In this document: piece by piece, positions 45,329 to 54,238 of the stretch
How positions within the stretch are numbered: position 1 is the stretch's first letter
Layout of the letters: every line of letters begins with the position of its first letter
DNA from: an uncultured Bariatricus sp.
GTDB lineage: Bacteria; Bacillota; Clostridia; Lachnospirales; Lachnospiraceae
Assembly: GCA_934320645.1 (NCBI GenBank)
Contig: CAKRFP010000002.1
Span: 84,876 to 148,875, forward strand
Length of the DNA: 64,000 nucleotides
Direction of reading: 5' to 3'
The notes under the pieces: generated by a model
Told to the model about the DNA's origin: nothing
What the model saw: only the letters and a program-made list of their open reading frames with translations
The model's database searches: none
Program-made: the position numbers and the translations under genes

Positions 45329-46082
45329 AGAAAGTATCAAAGACATTGATGCTCGTTTAAAAGAAGCCGAAGGAGATGCAAGAGAGCAGCTGATGGCAGA
45401 ATACGCATCGGATGACCGCGCAGGTGTACAGAAGCTTCTGGAAAAATACAGAAAGCAGAAAGAAAAGCTTCTCGCTGAAAAGGAACGTCTTGCGAAAATG
45501 CGGCAGTACGAAGAAAAGTATGCCGATCATGCACTGATCTGTGGGATTGATGAAGTGGGGAGAGGTCCACTTGCAGGTCCTGTTGTTGCAGGAGCCGTGA
45601 TCCTTCCGAAGGACTGCGAGATCCTTTATCTGAATGATTCCAAGAAGCTTTCTGCAGCAAAAAGGGATGCACTTTATGAGGAGATCATGGACAAAGCGGT
45701 TGCCGTAGGTCTTGGGATGGCATCTCCGGCAAGGATTGACGAGATCAATATCCTTCAGGCAACCTACGAAGCCATGCGTCAGGCGATCGGCAATCTGAAG
45801 ATTACTCCGGATCTGCTCCTGAATGATGCAGTGACTATTCCGGAAGTGGTGATCCCACAGGTTCCGATCATCAAAGGGGATGCAAAAAGCGTGTCCATCG
45901 CCGCTGCAAGTATTGTGGCAAAGGTGACAAGGGACCGCCTGATGGAGGAGTACGACAAGGTACTCCCGGGATATGGATTTGCATCCAACAAAGGGTATGG
46001 ATCGGCAGAACATATCAAAGCGCTTCAGACACTTGGACCGACACCGATCCACAGAAGAAGTTTTATCGGACATTTCGTATAA
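45321..46082 (+). CDS. rnhB: Ribonuclease HII
   Basis: 253 aa, removes RNA from RNA/DNA hybrids and single ribonucleotides. Catalytic D77-E78 in GIDEVGRGPLAGPV; further acidic residues in LNDSKKLS and in the IIKGDAKSVSIAAASIVAKVTRD block. The N-terminal 70 residues are a helical extension common in Firmicutes. An 8-nt overlap with the upstream peptidase gene. Confidence 0.97.
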   Translation: MSKESIKDIDARLKEAEGDAREQLMAEYASDDRAGVQKLLEKYRKQKEKLLAEKERLAKMRQYEEKYADHALICGIDEVGRGPLAGPVVAGAVILPKDCEILYLNDSKKLSAAKRDALYEEIMDKAVAVGLGMASPARIDEINILQATYEAMRQAIGNLKITPDLLLNDAVTIPEVVIPQVPIIKGDAKSVSIAAASIVAKVTRDRLMEEYDKVLPGYGFASNKGYGSAEHIKALQTLGPTPIHRRSFIGHFV

Positions 46083-46123
46083 AAGTCCGACACGTTATGT
46101 AGAAAATCAAATCCAAAAGGCGA

Positions 46124-46501
46124 TTGGAGAAAGAAAAGAACCGGCGTAGAACCGGTACAAAATATGAAAAAATAGCAGGTGAATTTCTGGAAAAGCAGGG
46201 ATATCAGATACTGGAGTACAATTTCCGCTGCCGGTATGCGGAGATTGACATTGTCGCAAAAGACGGAGAATATCTGGTCTTCTGTGAGGTGAAATTTCGC
46301 AGATCAGGAGAGCTTTCGGCTGCTCTGGAGGCGGTATCCGTGCCAAAACAGATGCGCCTGTCCGGAGCAGCCGTTTATTATCTGATGAAGAAAGGCTGCA
46401 CGGAGATGCCCTGCCGTTTTGATGTGGTGGGGATCGCAGGGAATCAGATATCCTTGCGGAAAAATGTATTTGAGTACTGCGGAGGCTTTGAGATCGTATG
46501 A
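46124..46501 (+). CDS. YraN family protein (UPF0102)
   Basis: 125 aa, restriction-endonuclease-like fold. The core GTKYEKIAGEFLEKQGYQIL followed by EIDIVAKDGEYLVFCEVKFR contains the E...D...ExK nuclease-type residues. Function unproven. The start must be TTG 46124: a TAG lies in frame at 46100-46102 and no ATG or GTG follows in the N-terminal part. AAAAGG sits just upstream. Matches the Bacillus rnhB-ylqG-ylqH neighbourhood. Confidence 0.9.
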   Translation: MEKEKNRRRTGTKYEKIAGEFLEKQGYQILEYNFRCRYAEIDIVAKDGEYLVFCEVKFRRSGELSAALEAVSVPKQMRLSGAAVYYLMKKGCTEMPCRFDVVGIAGNQISLRKNVFEYCGGFEIV

Positions 46502-46538
46502 CGGCCAGATGCAGAGATCAGAATATGGGAGAGTACAG

Positions 46539-47396
46539 ATGAGTATAGGATTAAAATATAAAAATGAGGAGCATATCTTTGATGAGTGTGTAAATGCCGG
46601 CGTGCCGTTTCTCAAATACCCGCTTCTCGAAAAAGAAGGACTTGTAGACCACGGGATCTCGACCAGACTCGGGGGAGTAAGTGAAGGCTTCCTTGGAAGC
46701 ATGAACCTGAGTTACACCAGAGGGGACGATCCGGCACATGTAGACGAGAACTACAGGCGGATGGCGGCTGCGATCGGCGTCAGGCCGGAGAACATGGTCT
46801 GCACCCATCAGACCCACACGACGAATGTGAGGATCGTGACACGGGAAGATGCCGGAAAGGGTGTTACAAGAGAGAAAGATTACACCGATGTGGACGGACT
46901 GATCACGAATGAACCGGGAATCTGCCTGGTAACATTTTACGCAGACTGTGTACCGCTTCTGTTCCTGGATCCGGTGAAAAAGGTTGTTGCATCCAGCCAT
47001 TCCGGATGGAGAGGCACCGTGAAACGGATGGGACAGGTGACAATTGAAAAGATGCAGAAGGAATTCGGATGTGATCCGAAGGATATTCTTGCCTGTGTGG
47101 GACCGTCCATCTGTCAGGACTGTTATGAAGTCAGTGAGGATGTGATTGACCAGTTCCGGGCAAATTTCAGCACATCCCAGTATGACAGCCTGTTTTACGC
47201 AAAAGAGAACGGCAAATTCCAACTGGATCTCTGGAAGGCAAATGAACTGGTTCTTACAGATGCAGGGATTCTTCCGGAGCATCTGGAGGTGACCAATGTA
47301 TGTACCTGCTGCAATCCAGAACTTTTATTTTCCCATCGTGCATCCAAAGGAAACAGGGGCAATCTTGCAGCGTTTATCGCACTGAAGGAGGAATAA
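46539..47396 (+). CDS. pgeF: Peptidoglycan editing factor PgeF / laccase-domain protein (YfiH)
   Basis: 285 aa, multicopper-oxidase-unrelated 'laccase domain' enzyme that hydrolyses mis-made muropeptides in E. coli and acts on purine nucleosides in relatives. Metal/active-site features: QTHTTNV, YADCVPLLFLD, SSHSGWRGT and GPSICQDCYEV. ATG 46539 is chosen with GGGAGAG upstream; earlier in-frame codons overlap yraN. mscS starts 3 nt after the stop. Confidence 0.92.
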   Translation: MSIGLKYKNEEHIFDECVNAGVPFLKYPLLEKEGLVDHGISTRLGGVSEGFLGSMNLSYTRGDDPAHVDENYRRMAAAIGVRPENMVCTHQTHTTNVRIVTREDAGKGVTREKDYTDVDGLITNEPGICLVTFYADCVPLLFLDPVKKVVASSHSGWRGTVKRMGQVTIEKMQKEFGCDPKDILACVGPSICQDCYEVSEDVIDQFRANFSTSQYDSLFYAKENGKFQLDLWKANELVLTDAGILPEHLEVTNVCTCCNPELLFSHRASKGNRGNLAAFIALKEE

Positions 47397-47399
47397 GCT

Positions 47400-48299
47400 A
47401 TGCTTTTGACACAGACAGACGCAGGAAGTGCGGTAGAATCGACGGTACAGGATACCGTGGAAAGCATCACCGGGTTTAACAAGTTCCTTCAGGAAAAAGG
47501 GCCGGATCTGATTGCATTTGGAATCCGTATCCTGATGGCAATCCTGGTATTTCTTGTCTGCCACAAACTGATCAACTGGATCCGCAAGATCACGCGGGCA
47601 TCCATGGAGCGGACCAATTCGGACACCGGTGCAAGACAGTTTGTGGATTCCCTTTTAAAATATGGACTTCATATTCTGCTGATCCTGGCGATCATCAATT
47701 CGCTCGGTGTAGAATCTGCATCCATTGCAGCGGCAGTTGCATCCGCAGGTGTGGCAGTCGGTCTTGCCCTGCAGGGGAGCCTTTCCAACCTTGCCGGTGG
47801 AATGCTGATCCTGTTCCTGAAGCCTTTCGTTGTCGGGGATTATATTATTGAAGACAGCCACGGCAATGAAGGAACGGTAAAGGAGATCCAGATTTTCTAC
47901 ACCAAGCTTGCCACGATCGACAACAAAACGATCGTTGTGCCAAATGGTACGCTTGCCAACACCAGTCTTACCAACGTGACGGATAAGGATTACCGTCAGC
48001 TGGATCTGAAAGTGGATATCGCTTATGAAGCAGATCTGCGGCTTGCCAAGCACCTTTTGCAGGAACTGGTAAAAAATGATCCGTCCGTGATTCAGAGCAT
48101 GGAGCACAATGTCTTTGTGCATGAGCTTGGAAGCAGTTCAGTGGTGCTCGGTGTCCGCGCCTGGGTAAAGACCGAAGAGTACTGGAATACCAGATGGCGG
48201 ATGCTGGAGAATATCAAGCTGACGCTGGATGAGAACCAGATCGATATTCCGTATCAGCAGATCACGGTTCATCAGGGACAGGCAGAACCGGAGAAGTAG
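47400..48299 (+). CDS. Small-conductance mechanosensitive channel (MscS)
   Basis: 299 aa, an inner-membrane channel opening on hypo-osmotic stress. Spans are at about 37-57, 84-104 and the pore helix 105-128, whose small-residue pattern AAVASAGVAVGLALQGSLSNL is the MscS pore hallmark; a cytosolic beta/alpha vestibule follows. Four nucleotides separate it from pgeF. After the stop there is a 178-nt gap with the rsmD promoter and leader. Confidence 0.93.
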   Translation: MLLTQTDAGSAVESTVQDTVESITGFNKFLQEKGPDLIAFGIRILMAILVFLVCHKLINWIRKITRASMERTNSDTGARQFVDSLLKYGLHILLILAIINSLGVESASIAAAVASAGVAVGLALQGSLSNLAGGMLILFLKPFVVGDYIIEDSHGNEGTVKEIQIFYTKLATIDNKTIVVPNGTLANTSLTNVTDKDYRQLDLKVDIAYEADLRLAKHLLQELVKNDPSVIQSMEHNVFVHELGSSSVVLGVRAWVKTEEYWNTRWRMLENIKLTLDENQIDIPYQQITVHQGQAEPEK

Positions 48300-48363
48300 A
48301 GGAATTGTATCCGAAAAAAGACAGATAGAGAAAAATGTATCTTGTAAAATACAAGCGGATAAA

Positions 48364-48392
48364 TTGACAAAATAATCACAAATAAGTATAAT
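48364..48392 (+). promoter_or_regulatory. Consensus promoter of rsmD-coaD
   Basis: TTGACA (48364-48369), 17-bp spacer, TATAAT (48387-48392): exact consensus in both hexamers. Confidence 0.9.
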
Positions 48393-48393
48393 A

Positions 48394-48457
48394 TGATGTC
48401 AGGATTGAAAGGGCAAATGCCCTGTGTCTGGGAATTACAACGTAATTTCTGACATCA
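48394..48457 (+). promoter_or_regulatory. Folded leader before rsmD
   Basis: TGATGTCAG (48394-48402) is complementary to CTGACATCA (48449-48457). Inside are two hairpins: AGGGCA/TGCCCT (48410-48415/48418-48423) and AATTAC/GTAATT (48433-48438/48442-48447). This is a three-way-junction layout lying between the promoter and the rsmD ribosome site; the first few pairs may lie upstream of the true transcript start. Confidence 0.5.
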
Positions 48458-48477
48458 CAGATCAGGAGAACGAGAAG

Positions 48478-49032
48478 ATGAGAGTCATAGCAGGGAAAGC
48501 CAGAAGAATACCACTTGTGACGGTAAAAGGGATGGAGACACGTCCGACGACCGACCGTACCAAAGAAACTTTATTCAATATGATCGCGCATGGTCTTTGT
48601 GACTGTACCTTTCTGGATCTGTTTTCCGGAAGCGGGGCAATCGGAATTGAGGCAATCAGCCGGGGCGTGAAAAAAGCAGTGTTTGTGGAAAACAATCCGG
48701 ATGCGGTTCAGTGCATCACGGAGAATCTGAAAAAAACACAGCTTGCAGATCAGGCAGAGGTGCTTCGGGATGATGTGTTTTCAGCACTTCGGAAGCTGGA
48801 TGGAAGAGAAAAGTTTGACTACATATTTATGGATCCGCCGTACAACCATCTGCTGGAAAAAGAGGTACTTGCGTATCTGGCAAAATCCAACCTGTTGGAA
48901 GAGGATGCACTGATCATCGTGGAGGCATCTCTGGAGACAGATTTCTCTTATCTGGAAGAACTCGGTTTTTCTTTGATCAAGCAAAAGAAATACAAGACCA
49001 ATATGCATGTATTCATATCTGTGGAGGAATAG
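48478..49032 (+). CDS. rsmD: 16S rRNA (guanine-966-N2)-methyltransferase RsmD
   Basis: 184 aa, SAM-dependent methyltransferase acting on assembled 30S subunits. Start [13 protein letters not shown], conserved [17 protein letters not shown] loop [14 protein letters not shown] (46-59) and catalytic DPPY at 119-122. ATG 48478 has AGGAG about 10 nt upstream. The order rsmD-coaD-ylbJ matches Bacillus ylbH-coaD-ylbJ. Confidence 0.95.
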   Translation: MRVIAGKARRIPLVTVKGMETRPTTDRTKETLFNMIAHGLCDCTFLDLFSGSGAIGIEAISRGVKKAVFVENNPDAVQCITENLKKTQLADQAEVLRDDVFSALRKLDGREKFDYIFMDPPYNHLLEKEVLAYLAKSNLLEEDALIIVEASLETDFSYLEELGFSLIKQKKYKTNMHVFISVEE

Positions 49033-49036
49033 ACTC

Positions 49037-49525
49037 ATGATAAGAGCGATTTATCCGGGAAGCTTTGACCCGGTCACATTCGGACATCTGGATATTATTA
49101 CCCGGAGCAGTAAAATTGTAGACGAACTTATAATCGGAGTATTGATGAATAAAGCAAAAACCCCGTTGTTTTCTGTAGAAGAACGTGTTAAAATGTTAGA
49201 GGAAGTGACGAAAGACCTCGATAACGTGAAAGTTATGCCTTTTGACGGGCTTCTTGTAGATTTTGCAAGACAGCAGAAGGCAAGTCTGGTGATCCGCGGA
49301 CTGCGTGCGATTACAGACTTTGAGTATGAGATTCAGATGTCACAGACGAACCATAAGCTTGAGCCGGAAGTAGAGACCATGTTCCTTACGACCAACCTCA
49401 AGTATTCTTACCTTAGCTCTACAATCGTAAGAGAAGTCGCAGCATTCGGAGGGGATATTTCCCAGTTTGTACCGGAGACTGTCGCCAAAAGTATAAAAGA
49501 AAAGATGTCACAGCAGGGGTTGTGA
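49037..49525 (+). CDS. coaD: Phosphopantetheine adenylyltransferase
   Basis: 162 aa, penultimate step of coenzyme A synthesis (4'-phosphopantetheine + ATP to dephospho-CoA). The nucleotidyltransferase motif [17 protein letters not shown] is near the N-terminus, then [21 protein letters not shown] and the C-terminal [19 protein letters not shown] 49037 has GGAGG 9 nt upstream. Probably rate-controlling for CoA; it shares the leader described above. Confidence 0.98.
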   Translation: MIRAIYPGSFDPVTFGHLDIITRSSKIVDELIIGVLMNKAKTPLFSVEERVKMLEEVTKDLDNVKVMPFDGLLVDFARQQKASLVIRGLRAITDFEYEIQMSQTNHKLEPEVETMFLTTNLKYSYLSSTIVREVAAFGGDISQFVPETVAKSIKEKMSQQGL

Positions 49526-49545
49526 TAAGAAGGAGAGTGCAAATT

Positions 49546-50157
49546 ATGAGCAGCCGTATTGAGCAGATTATTGAAGAAATTGAAGAGTACATTGACAGCT
49601 GTAAGTTCCAGCCATTATCAACCACAAAGATTATCGTGAATAAAGACCAGATCGACGAACTTCTCCGTGAACTTCGTATGAAGACACCGGATGAGATCAA
49701 GCGTTACCAGAAGATCATTGCCAACAAAGATGCGATCCTTGCAGATGCACAGCAGAAAGCAGAGAGCATGATCGAAGAAGCACACGCACAGACAAGCGAA
49801 CTGGTAAGCGAACACGAGATCATGCAGCAGGCATACGCACAGGCGAACGAGATCGTTATGGCAGCAACGGACCAGGCACAGCAGATCCTGGACAATGCAA
49901 CCAATGATGCCAACGATATCCGTATCGGTGCCGTACAGTATACAGATGACCTTCTTGCCAATGCAGAGAGCATCATCGGTCATACACTGAACAGCTACAC
50001 AAGCAAGTATGACAGTCTGGTAACATCCCTTCAGGAATGTTATGATGTTGTACGCAACAACCGTGCAGAACTGGAAGTTCCGGATAAGTCATCACGCGGA
50101 CTGGAAGCAGAATTCGGTACAGAAGCTGAGCCGATGGATCAGGGACAGATGGAGTAG
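49546..50157 (+). CDS. Coiled-coil protein, DivIVA/V-ATPase-E-like
   Basis: 203 aa, soluble, almost entirely helical with heptad spacing across about 60-165 (Ala/Gln/Glu-rich: QQKAESMIEEAHAQTSEL, QANEIVMAATDQAQQILDNA). Automatic annotation often labels such proteins ATP synthase subunit E or DivIVA-like; there is no ATPase context, so a scaffold role is more likely. The N-terminus RIEQIIEEIEEYIDSCKFQP is conserved-looking. AAGGAG lies upstream of ATG 49546; the gene follows coaD by 20 nt in the same unit. Confidence 0.7.
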   Translation: MSSRIEQIIEEIEEYIDSCKFQPLSTTKIIVNKDQIDELLRELRMKTPDEIKRYQKIIANKDAILADAQQKAESMIEEAHAQTSELVSEHEIMQQAYAQANEIVMAATDQAQQILDNATNDANDIRIGAVQYTDDLLANAESIIGHTLNSYTSKYDSLVTSLQECYDVVRNNRAELEVPDKSSRGLEAEFGTEAEPMDQGQME

Positions 50158-50164
50158 GAATCCT

Positions 50165-51175
50165 TCAGCAGAACAATTTCAGATAGCAAAAAGCAAATAA
50201 GCTGGTTACCATTGCGGTAATCAGCTTTTCTGTTGTATAGCGGAAGAAAGACCAGCTCTGTGACCGGATCATGCATTTTGTCTGAAACAAGGCGCAGATG
50301 CCGCCAAAAGAACAGTGCGCCATGACGAGAAGAAAACGCAGATCCGAAGAAAGATCCGACTGACAGAGCATACGGATTCCGCTGGTCAGTTCCATTCCCG
50401 GAAGGAGAACATGCTTCCAGATGGGATTCTGGAAAGACAGCTTTCCCATAAAGGCGAGAAGAACCGAAAAGGCGATCATATATCCGCCGATCCGGGTGAT
50501 GGAGTCGCAGGCGGACAGGATGCTTTCATCCAGAGCTTCCGCAAAGGGAAGAGGTTGGCTGGAAGAATTCGGGGATAAAAAGATGTCTCTGGCAGGTGCA
50601 GAGGTTTTGCAGAGAGATTTTGTCTGTGTGAAAGTATTATGAGGATTTCTTACAGCTGTAGATGCTTTTTGGGGAAGATACCATCTGCGGAACAAAAAGG
50701 AACAGCATAGTGCGGAAAGGATGGGAAGGAGCAGACAGATCTGCACTCCTTCTTTCATCCCAAGACATTGGGACGCCACATATCCGAACAGAAATGCCGG
50801 GCTGACATTGTTGCAGAAGGAAAGCAGATATTCCCCCTCAGAAGAAGAAATCTTCCCCTCACAGGTCAGGTCGGAACAGGATTTTGCTCCCACCGGGAAT
50901 CCGCAGAGGAAGCCGCAGACCACCGAAAAAGAGGCATTTTTGGAAATTTCAAGGAATGGCATCAGAACCGGCGAGAGGATCCGATTGACCAGGGAAATGC
51001 TTCCCGTGCGGATCATCAGACCAGTGATGAGAAGAAACGGGAAAAGCACCGGAAGCACCCGCCGGTACCAGAGCAGGAGCCCGTTTGCGGCGCCAGTTGT
51101 CACAGTTTCCGGGGAAATCAGCATGAAAAGAAAAAGTCCGATTAGCGAAAGAACAGAAAGTGTTTTGATTTTCAT
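50165..51175 (-). CDS. ylbJ: Sporulation integral membrane protein YlbJ
   Basis: 336 aa with about eight hydrophobic spans and the nucleoside-recognition (Gate) type motif GFLCGFPVGAKSCSDL near 105-120, followed by LLSFCNNVSPAFLFGYVA. YlbJ is a sigma-E-dependent mother-cell membrane protein needed for spore cortex in Bacillus. ATG 51175 is the first start of the conserved part; the long upstream open frame is not coding. Here it faces rsmD-coaD convergently, whereas in Bacillus it is co-directional. A sigma-E-type promoter sits 23 nt upstream of the predicted leader. Confidence 0.88.
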   Translation of the reverse strand: MKIKTLSVLSLIGLFLFMLISPETVTTGAANGLLLWYRRVLPVLFPFLLITGLMIRTGSISLVNRILSPVLMPFLEISKNASFSVVCGFLCGFPVGAKSCSDLTCEGKISSSEGEYLLSFCNNVSPAFLFGYVASQCLGMKEGVQICLLLPILSALCCSFLFRRWYLPQKASTAVRNPHNTFTQTKSLCKTSAPARDIFLSPNSSSQPLPFAEALDESILSACDSITRIGGYMIAFSVLLAFMGKLSFQNPIWKHVLLPGMELTSGIRMLCQSDLSSDLRFLLVMAHCSFGGICALFQTKCMIRSQSWSFFRYTTEKLITAMVTSLFAFCYLKLFC

Positions 51176-51204
51176 AGGCTCTGCCTGCCACAAGCTTTTA
51201 GAAC

Positions 51205-51233
51205 AGTTTATGAAGAAATACAGACCGATATGC
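51205..51233 (-). promoter_or_regulatory. Sigma-E-type promoter of ylbJ
   Basis: Minus strand: GCATATC (51233-51227), 14-bp spacer, CATAAACT (51212-51205); 6/7 and 7/8 matches to the sigma-E consensus. Confidence 0.65.
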
Positions 51234-51294
51234 CAGGCGGCAGGATCATAGAAGATAGCTTCCGGGAATAAACTAAAAGAAAAACGGTGAAATT

Positions 51295-52113
51295 TTGAAA
51301 AGAAAACGGAAACGCAGATTATATCTGCTCCTGCTTTTTCTGATCTTTTTTTGCGCAGTGATGAATATGGAGCTGAAAGACAGGGCAGAAAAGAGTCGCC
51401 TGAAACGGAAAACGGGAAGCACAGAAGAATTCCGGCGGCTTGGAATGAAGGAGGATTTTCTGGCGGTTCTTGCGAAGGCAGAAAGCGACAAAAGAGGGAA
51501 GCTTTACGCACTATATTTTCTGGAAAAAGGAGAATTCTCCAAAAAGAAAGAAAAAGAGTTACTTGAAAAATGGTCGGGAAAGGAAGAATGGCAGTCTTTT
51601 GAAGGCATCTGCAATGCGATCTGGAATGATATCCGGTATTTTCCGGTTCCGGTTTCACCAAAGCATCCGCAGTACCAGGTATCTTTCGTAGACAGCTGGA
51701 TGGGTGAGCGCACCTATGGAGGGAAAAGAGGACATGAGGGCTGTGATCTGATGGCATCGAAAGATGTTCCGGGACTTTATCCGGTGGTGAGCATGACGGA
51801 CGGAACGGTATCTGCGAGAGGCTGGCTGGAAAAGGGTGGTTACCGGATCGGGATTACCGCACCGTCCGGTGCATATTTTTATTATGCACATCTGGATTCT
51901 TATGGAACATTCCGGGAAGGGGACACGGTAAAAGCAGGGGATATCATTGGATTTATGGGGAATACCGGATACGGTCCGGAGGGGACAAAAGGGATGTTCG
52001 CCACCCATCTGCATGTGGGGGTCTATCTGTACCCGGACGGAGAGGAAATCAGTTACGATCCCTACTGGATTTTAAGACTTGCCGGGGAGAAAAAACTTTC
52101 CTGTTCTTTCTAA
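51295..52113 (+). CDS. M23-family metallopeptidase (LytM domain)
   Basis: 272 aa, membrane-anchored by a signal-anchor at about 8-25 (YLLLLFLIFFCAVMN). A helical linker precedes the LytM domain: zinc ligands H146 and D150 in GHEGCD, and the HLH motif in THLHVG near 242. It cleaves peptidoglycan cross-links if active; all metal residues are present, unlike degenerate SpoIIQ. The start is TTG 51295 with GGTGA upstream; no better start precedes the hydrophobic segment. It is divergent from ylbJ, so a sporulation link is possible but unproven. Confidence 0.85.
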   Translation: MKRKRKRRLYLLLLFLIFFCAVMNMELKDRAEKSRLKRKTGSTEEFRRLGMKEDFLAVLAKAESDKRGKLYALYFLEKGEFSKKKEKELLEKWSGKEEWQSFEGICNAIWNDIRYFPVPVSPKHPQYQVSFVDSWMGERTYGGKRGHEGCDLMASKDVPGLYPVVSMTDGTVSARGWLEKGGYRIGITAPSGAYFYYAHLDSYGTFREGDTVKAGDIIGFMGNTGYGPEGTKGMFATHLHVGVYLYPDGEEISYDPYWILRLAGEKKLSCSF

Positions 52114-52125
52114 CTATGCTATACT
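52097..52125 (+). promoter_or_regulatory. Weak promoter candidate upstream of the RsmF-like gene
   Basis: TTTCCT (52097-52102), 17-bp spacer, TATACT (52120-52125), overlapping the end of the M23 gene. Confidence 0.4.
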
Positions 52126-52148
52126 TAAATGATATGGAGGACGAAAGA

Positions 52149-53537
52149 ATGATAAATTTACCAAATGAATTTGAAGAGAAGATGAAGGCACTCCTCGGAG
52201 ATGAATTTGAGGATTATATAAAATGTTATGACGAGCCGAGATACTATGGACTTCGTGTGAATACAGAGAAGATTTCGGTGGAAGATTTTGTGAAGATCTG
52301 TCCGTTCGAGATCACACCGATCCCGTGGATCGAGAATGGTTTCTATTACGACGGGGAGAAGATTTCTCCGGCAAAGCATCCGTACTATTTTGCAGGACTT
52401 TACTACCTGCAGGAGCCAAGCGCAATGACACCGGCAAACCGCCTTCCGGTAGAGCCGGGGGACCGGGTACTGGATGTCTGCGCCGCACCTGGCGGAAAGG
52501 CAACCGAACTTGGAGCAAAGCTTAAGAACGAAGGGGTTCTGGTGGCGAATGATATCAGCAGCTCCAGGGCGAGAGGGCTCTTAAAGAATCTGGAGGTCTT
52601 CGGGATCGGCAATATGCTGGTCATGAGCGAAGAACCTGGCAGGCTGGAACGCTATTTCAGTGGCTACTTTGATAAGATCCTGATCGATGCGCCGTGCTCC
52701 GGGGAAGGTATGTTCCGCAAGGATAAGAAGATGGTGCGTGCCTGGGAAGAACATGGACCGGAATTTTTCTCAAAGCTGCAGAGAAGCATCATCACCCAGG
52801 CAGCAAGGATGTTAAAACCGGGCGGTATGATGCTGTATTCCACCTGTACCTTCGATCCGCTGGAGAATGAGGGGACGATCGAATATCTGCTCAGCGAATA
52901 TCCGGAATTTGAGATCCAGGAAATCGCAGGCTATGGAGGATTTGCACCGGGCAGACCGGAAGTGACAGAGTCGAAGGATCCGGATTTTGCAAAGACTGTC
53001 CGCATTTTCCCACATCACATGAAAGGGGAAGGACACTACCTCGCACTTCTGAAAAAGAGCGAGGATGCAATCTGTCCGGCTTCTCCGATCGCAGAACAGA
53101 AAGCGAAGAAGATTCCGGCAGAACTGGAAGAATTCTTCCGTGATGTCAAGTGGGATCTGAAGTCCTGGCGACTGGATATCCACGGCGAGCGCGTGTACTA
53201 TATGCCAGAAAATCTGCCGGAACTGAAAGGGGCAAGATTCTTAAGAAGTGGACTGCTCCTTGGCGAACTGAAGAAAAAGAGATTTGAACCAAGTCAGGCA
53301 CTGGCGATGAACCTGAAGATGGAAGAGTATGCACATACGCTGAATCTGGCTTCGGATGACGAGCGCCTGATGCGCTATCTGAAGGGCGAGACGATCGATG
53401 TGGACGATCTGGTACCGGCAAAAGCAAAGGGCTGGCATCTGGTTTGCACAGACGGATTCCCACTTGGCTGGGGCAAGATTGCGAATGGAACTTTAAAGAA
53501 CAAATATCTGCCTGGATGGAGGAATCAGTCCGCATGA
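52149..53537 (+). CDS. RsmF/NSUN-type RNA m5C methyltransferase
   Basis: 462 aa. SAM motif CAAPGGKA (111-118), APCSGEG (181-187) with the product-release cysteine C183, and catalytic C233 in YSTCTFDPLENE. The C-terminal 150 residues form the RsmF-type PUA-like RNA domain (GARFLRSGLLLGELKKKRFEP). It methylates cytosines in rRNA or tRNA; the exact target is unknown. ATG 52149 has GGAGG 8 nt upstream. The stop overlaps the next gene by 4 nt (ATGA). Confidence 0.92.
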   Translation: MINLPNEFEEKMKALLGDEFEDYIKCYDEPRYYGLRVNTEKISVEDFVKICPFEITPIPWIENGFYYDGEKISPAKHPYYFAGLYYLQEPSAMTPANRLPVEPGDRVLDVCAAPGGKATELGAKLKNEGVLVANDISSSRARGLLKNLEVFGIGNMLVMSEEPGRLERYFSGYFDKILIDAPCSGEGMFRKDKKMVRAWEEHGPEFFSKLQRSIITQAARMLKPGGMMLYSTCTFDPLENEGTIEYLLSEYPEFEIQEIAGYGGFAPGRPEVTESKDPDFAKTVRIFPHHMKGEGHYLALLKKSEDAICPASPIAEQKAKKIPAELEEFFRDVKWDLKSWRLDIHGERVYYMPENLPELKGARFLRSGLLLGELKKKRFEPSQALAMNLKMEEYAHTLNLASDDERLMRYLKGETIDVDDLVPAKAKGWHLVCTDGFPLGWGKIANGTLKNKYLPGWRNQSA

Positions 53538-54238
53538 TGCGCATAGATAAATACCTTGCCGAGATGGGACAGGGAACCAGAAGTGAGATCAAAAAGCTGA
53601 TCCGCAGCGGAAGAGTTACGGTTGATGGAGAGACGGTGAAAAAGCCGGAGCTTAAGATCGATGAGACCGTACAGGAAGTAAGCCTGGATGGGAAACGGAT
53701 CGGATACGCCAAAAAAGAATACTATATGCTCCACAAACCGGCAGGCGTCATTTCTGCCACAAAAGATGACCGGGACAAGACGGTGTTGGATCTGATCACA
53801 GATAAGAAACGAAATGATCTGTTCCCGGTAGGGCGTCTGGATAAGGACACGGAAGGTCTGCTTCTGATTACCAATGACGGGGAACTTTCCCACCGCCTGC
53901 TTTCTCCGAAAAAGCATGTGGATAAGGTGTATTACGCGAAGATACAGGGAAGGGTAGACGAATCCGATGTGAAAGCATTTGCAGAGGGCGTGGATATTGG
54001 AGACGAGACGCCGACGAAAAGTGCAAGGCTCCGGATCCTGAAAAGCGGAGAAGAGTCCGAGATCGAACTTACGATTACTGAGGGACGTTTCCACCAGGTG
54101 AAGCGGATGTTCCATGCCGTCGGCAAAGAGGTGGTCTATCTGAAACGGCTTTCCATGGGAAGTCTTGTACTGGATGAGACCCTTGCAAAGGGAGAATACC
54201 GGTCACTGACCGAAGAGGAGATCGAAAAATTATGTTAG
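53534..54238 (+). CDS. Pseudouridine synthase, RsuA/RluB family
   Basis: 234 aa. An S4 RNA-binding domain (about 1-58, MRIDKYLAEMGQGTRSEIKK) precedes the catalytic domain with D103 in GRLDKDTEGLLL and the conserved FHQVKRMFHAVG. It isomerises specific uridines in 16S or 23S rRNA; length and layout favour RsuA type. Translation is coupled to the upstream methyltransferase by a 4-nt overlap and to the downstream HAD gene by a 7-nt overlap. Confidence 0.92.
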   Translation: MMRIDKYLAEMGQGTRSEIKKLIRSGRVTVDGETVKKPELKIDETVQEVSLDGKRIGYAKKEYYMLHKPAGVISATKDDRDKTVLDLITDKKRNDLFPVGRLDKDTEGLLLITNDGELSHRLLSPKKHVDKVYYAKIQGRVDESDVKAFAEGVDIGDETPTKSARLRILKSGEESEIELTITEGRFHQVKRMFHAVGKEVVYLKRLSMGSLVLDETLAKGEYRSLTEEEIEKLC

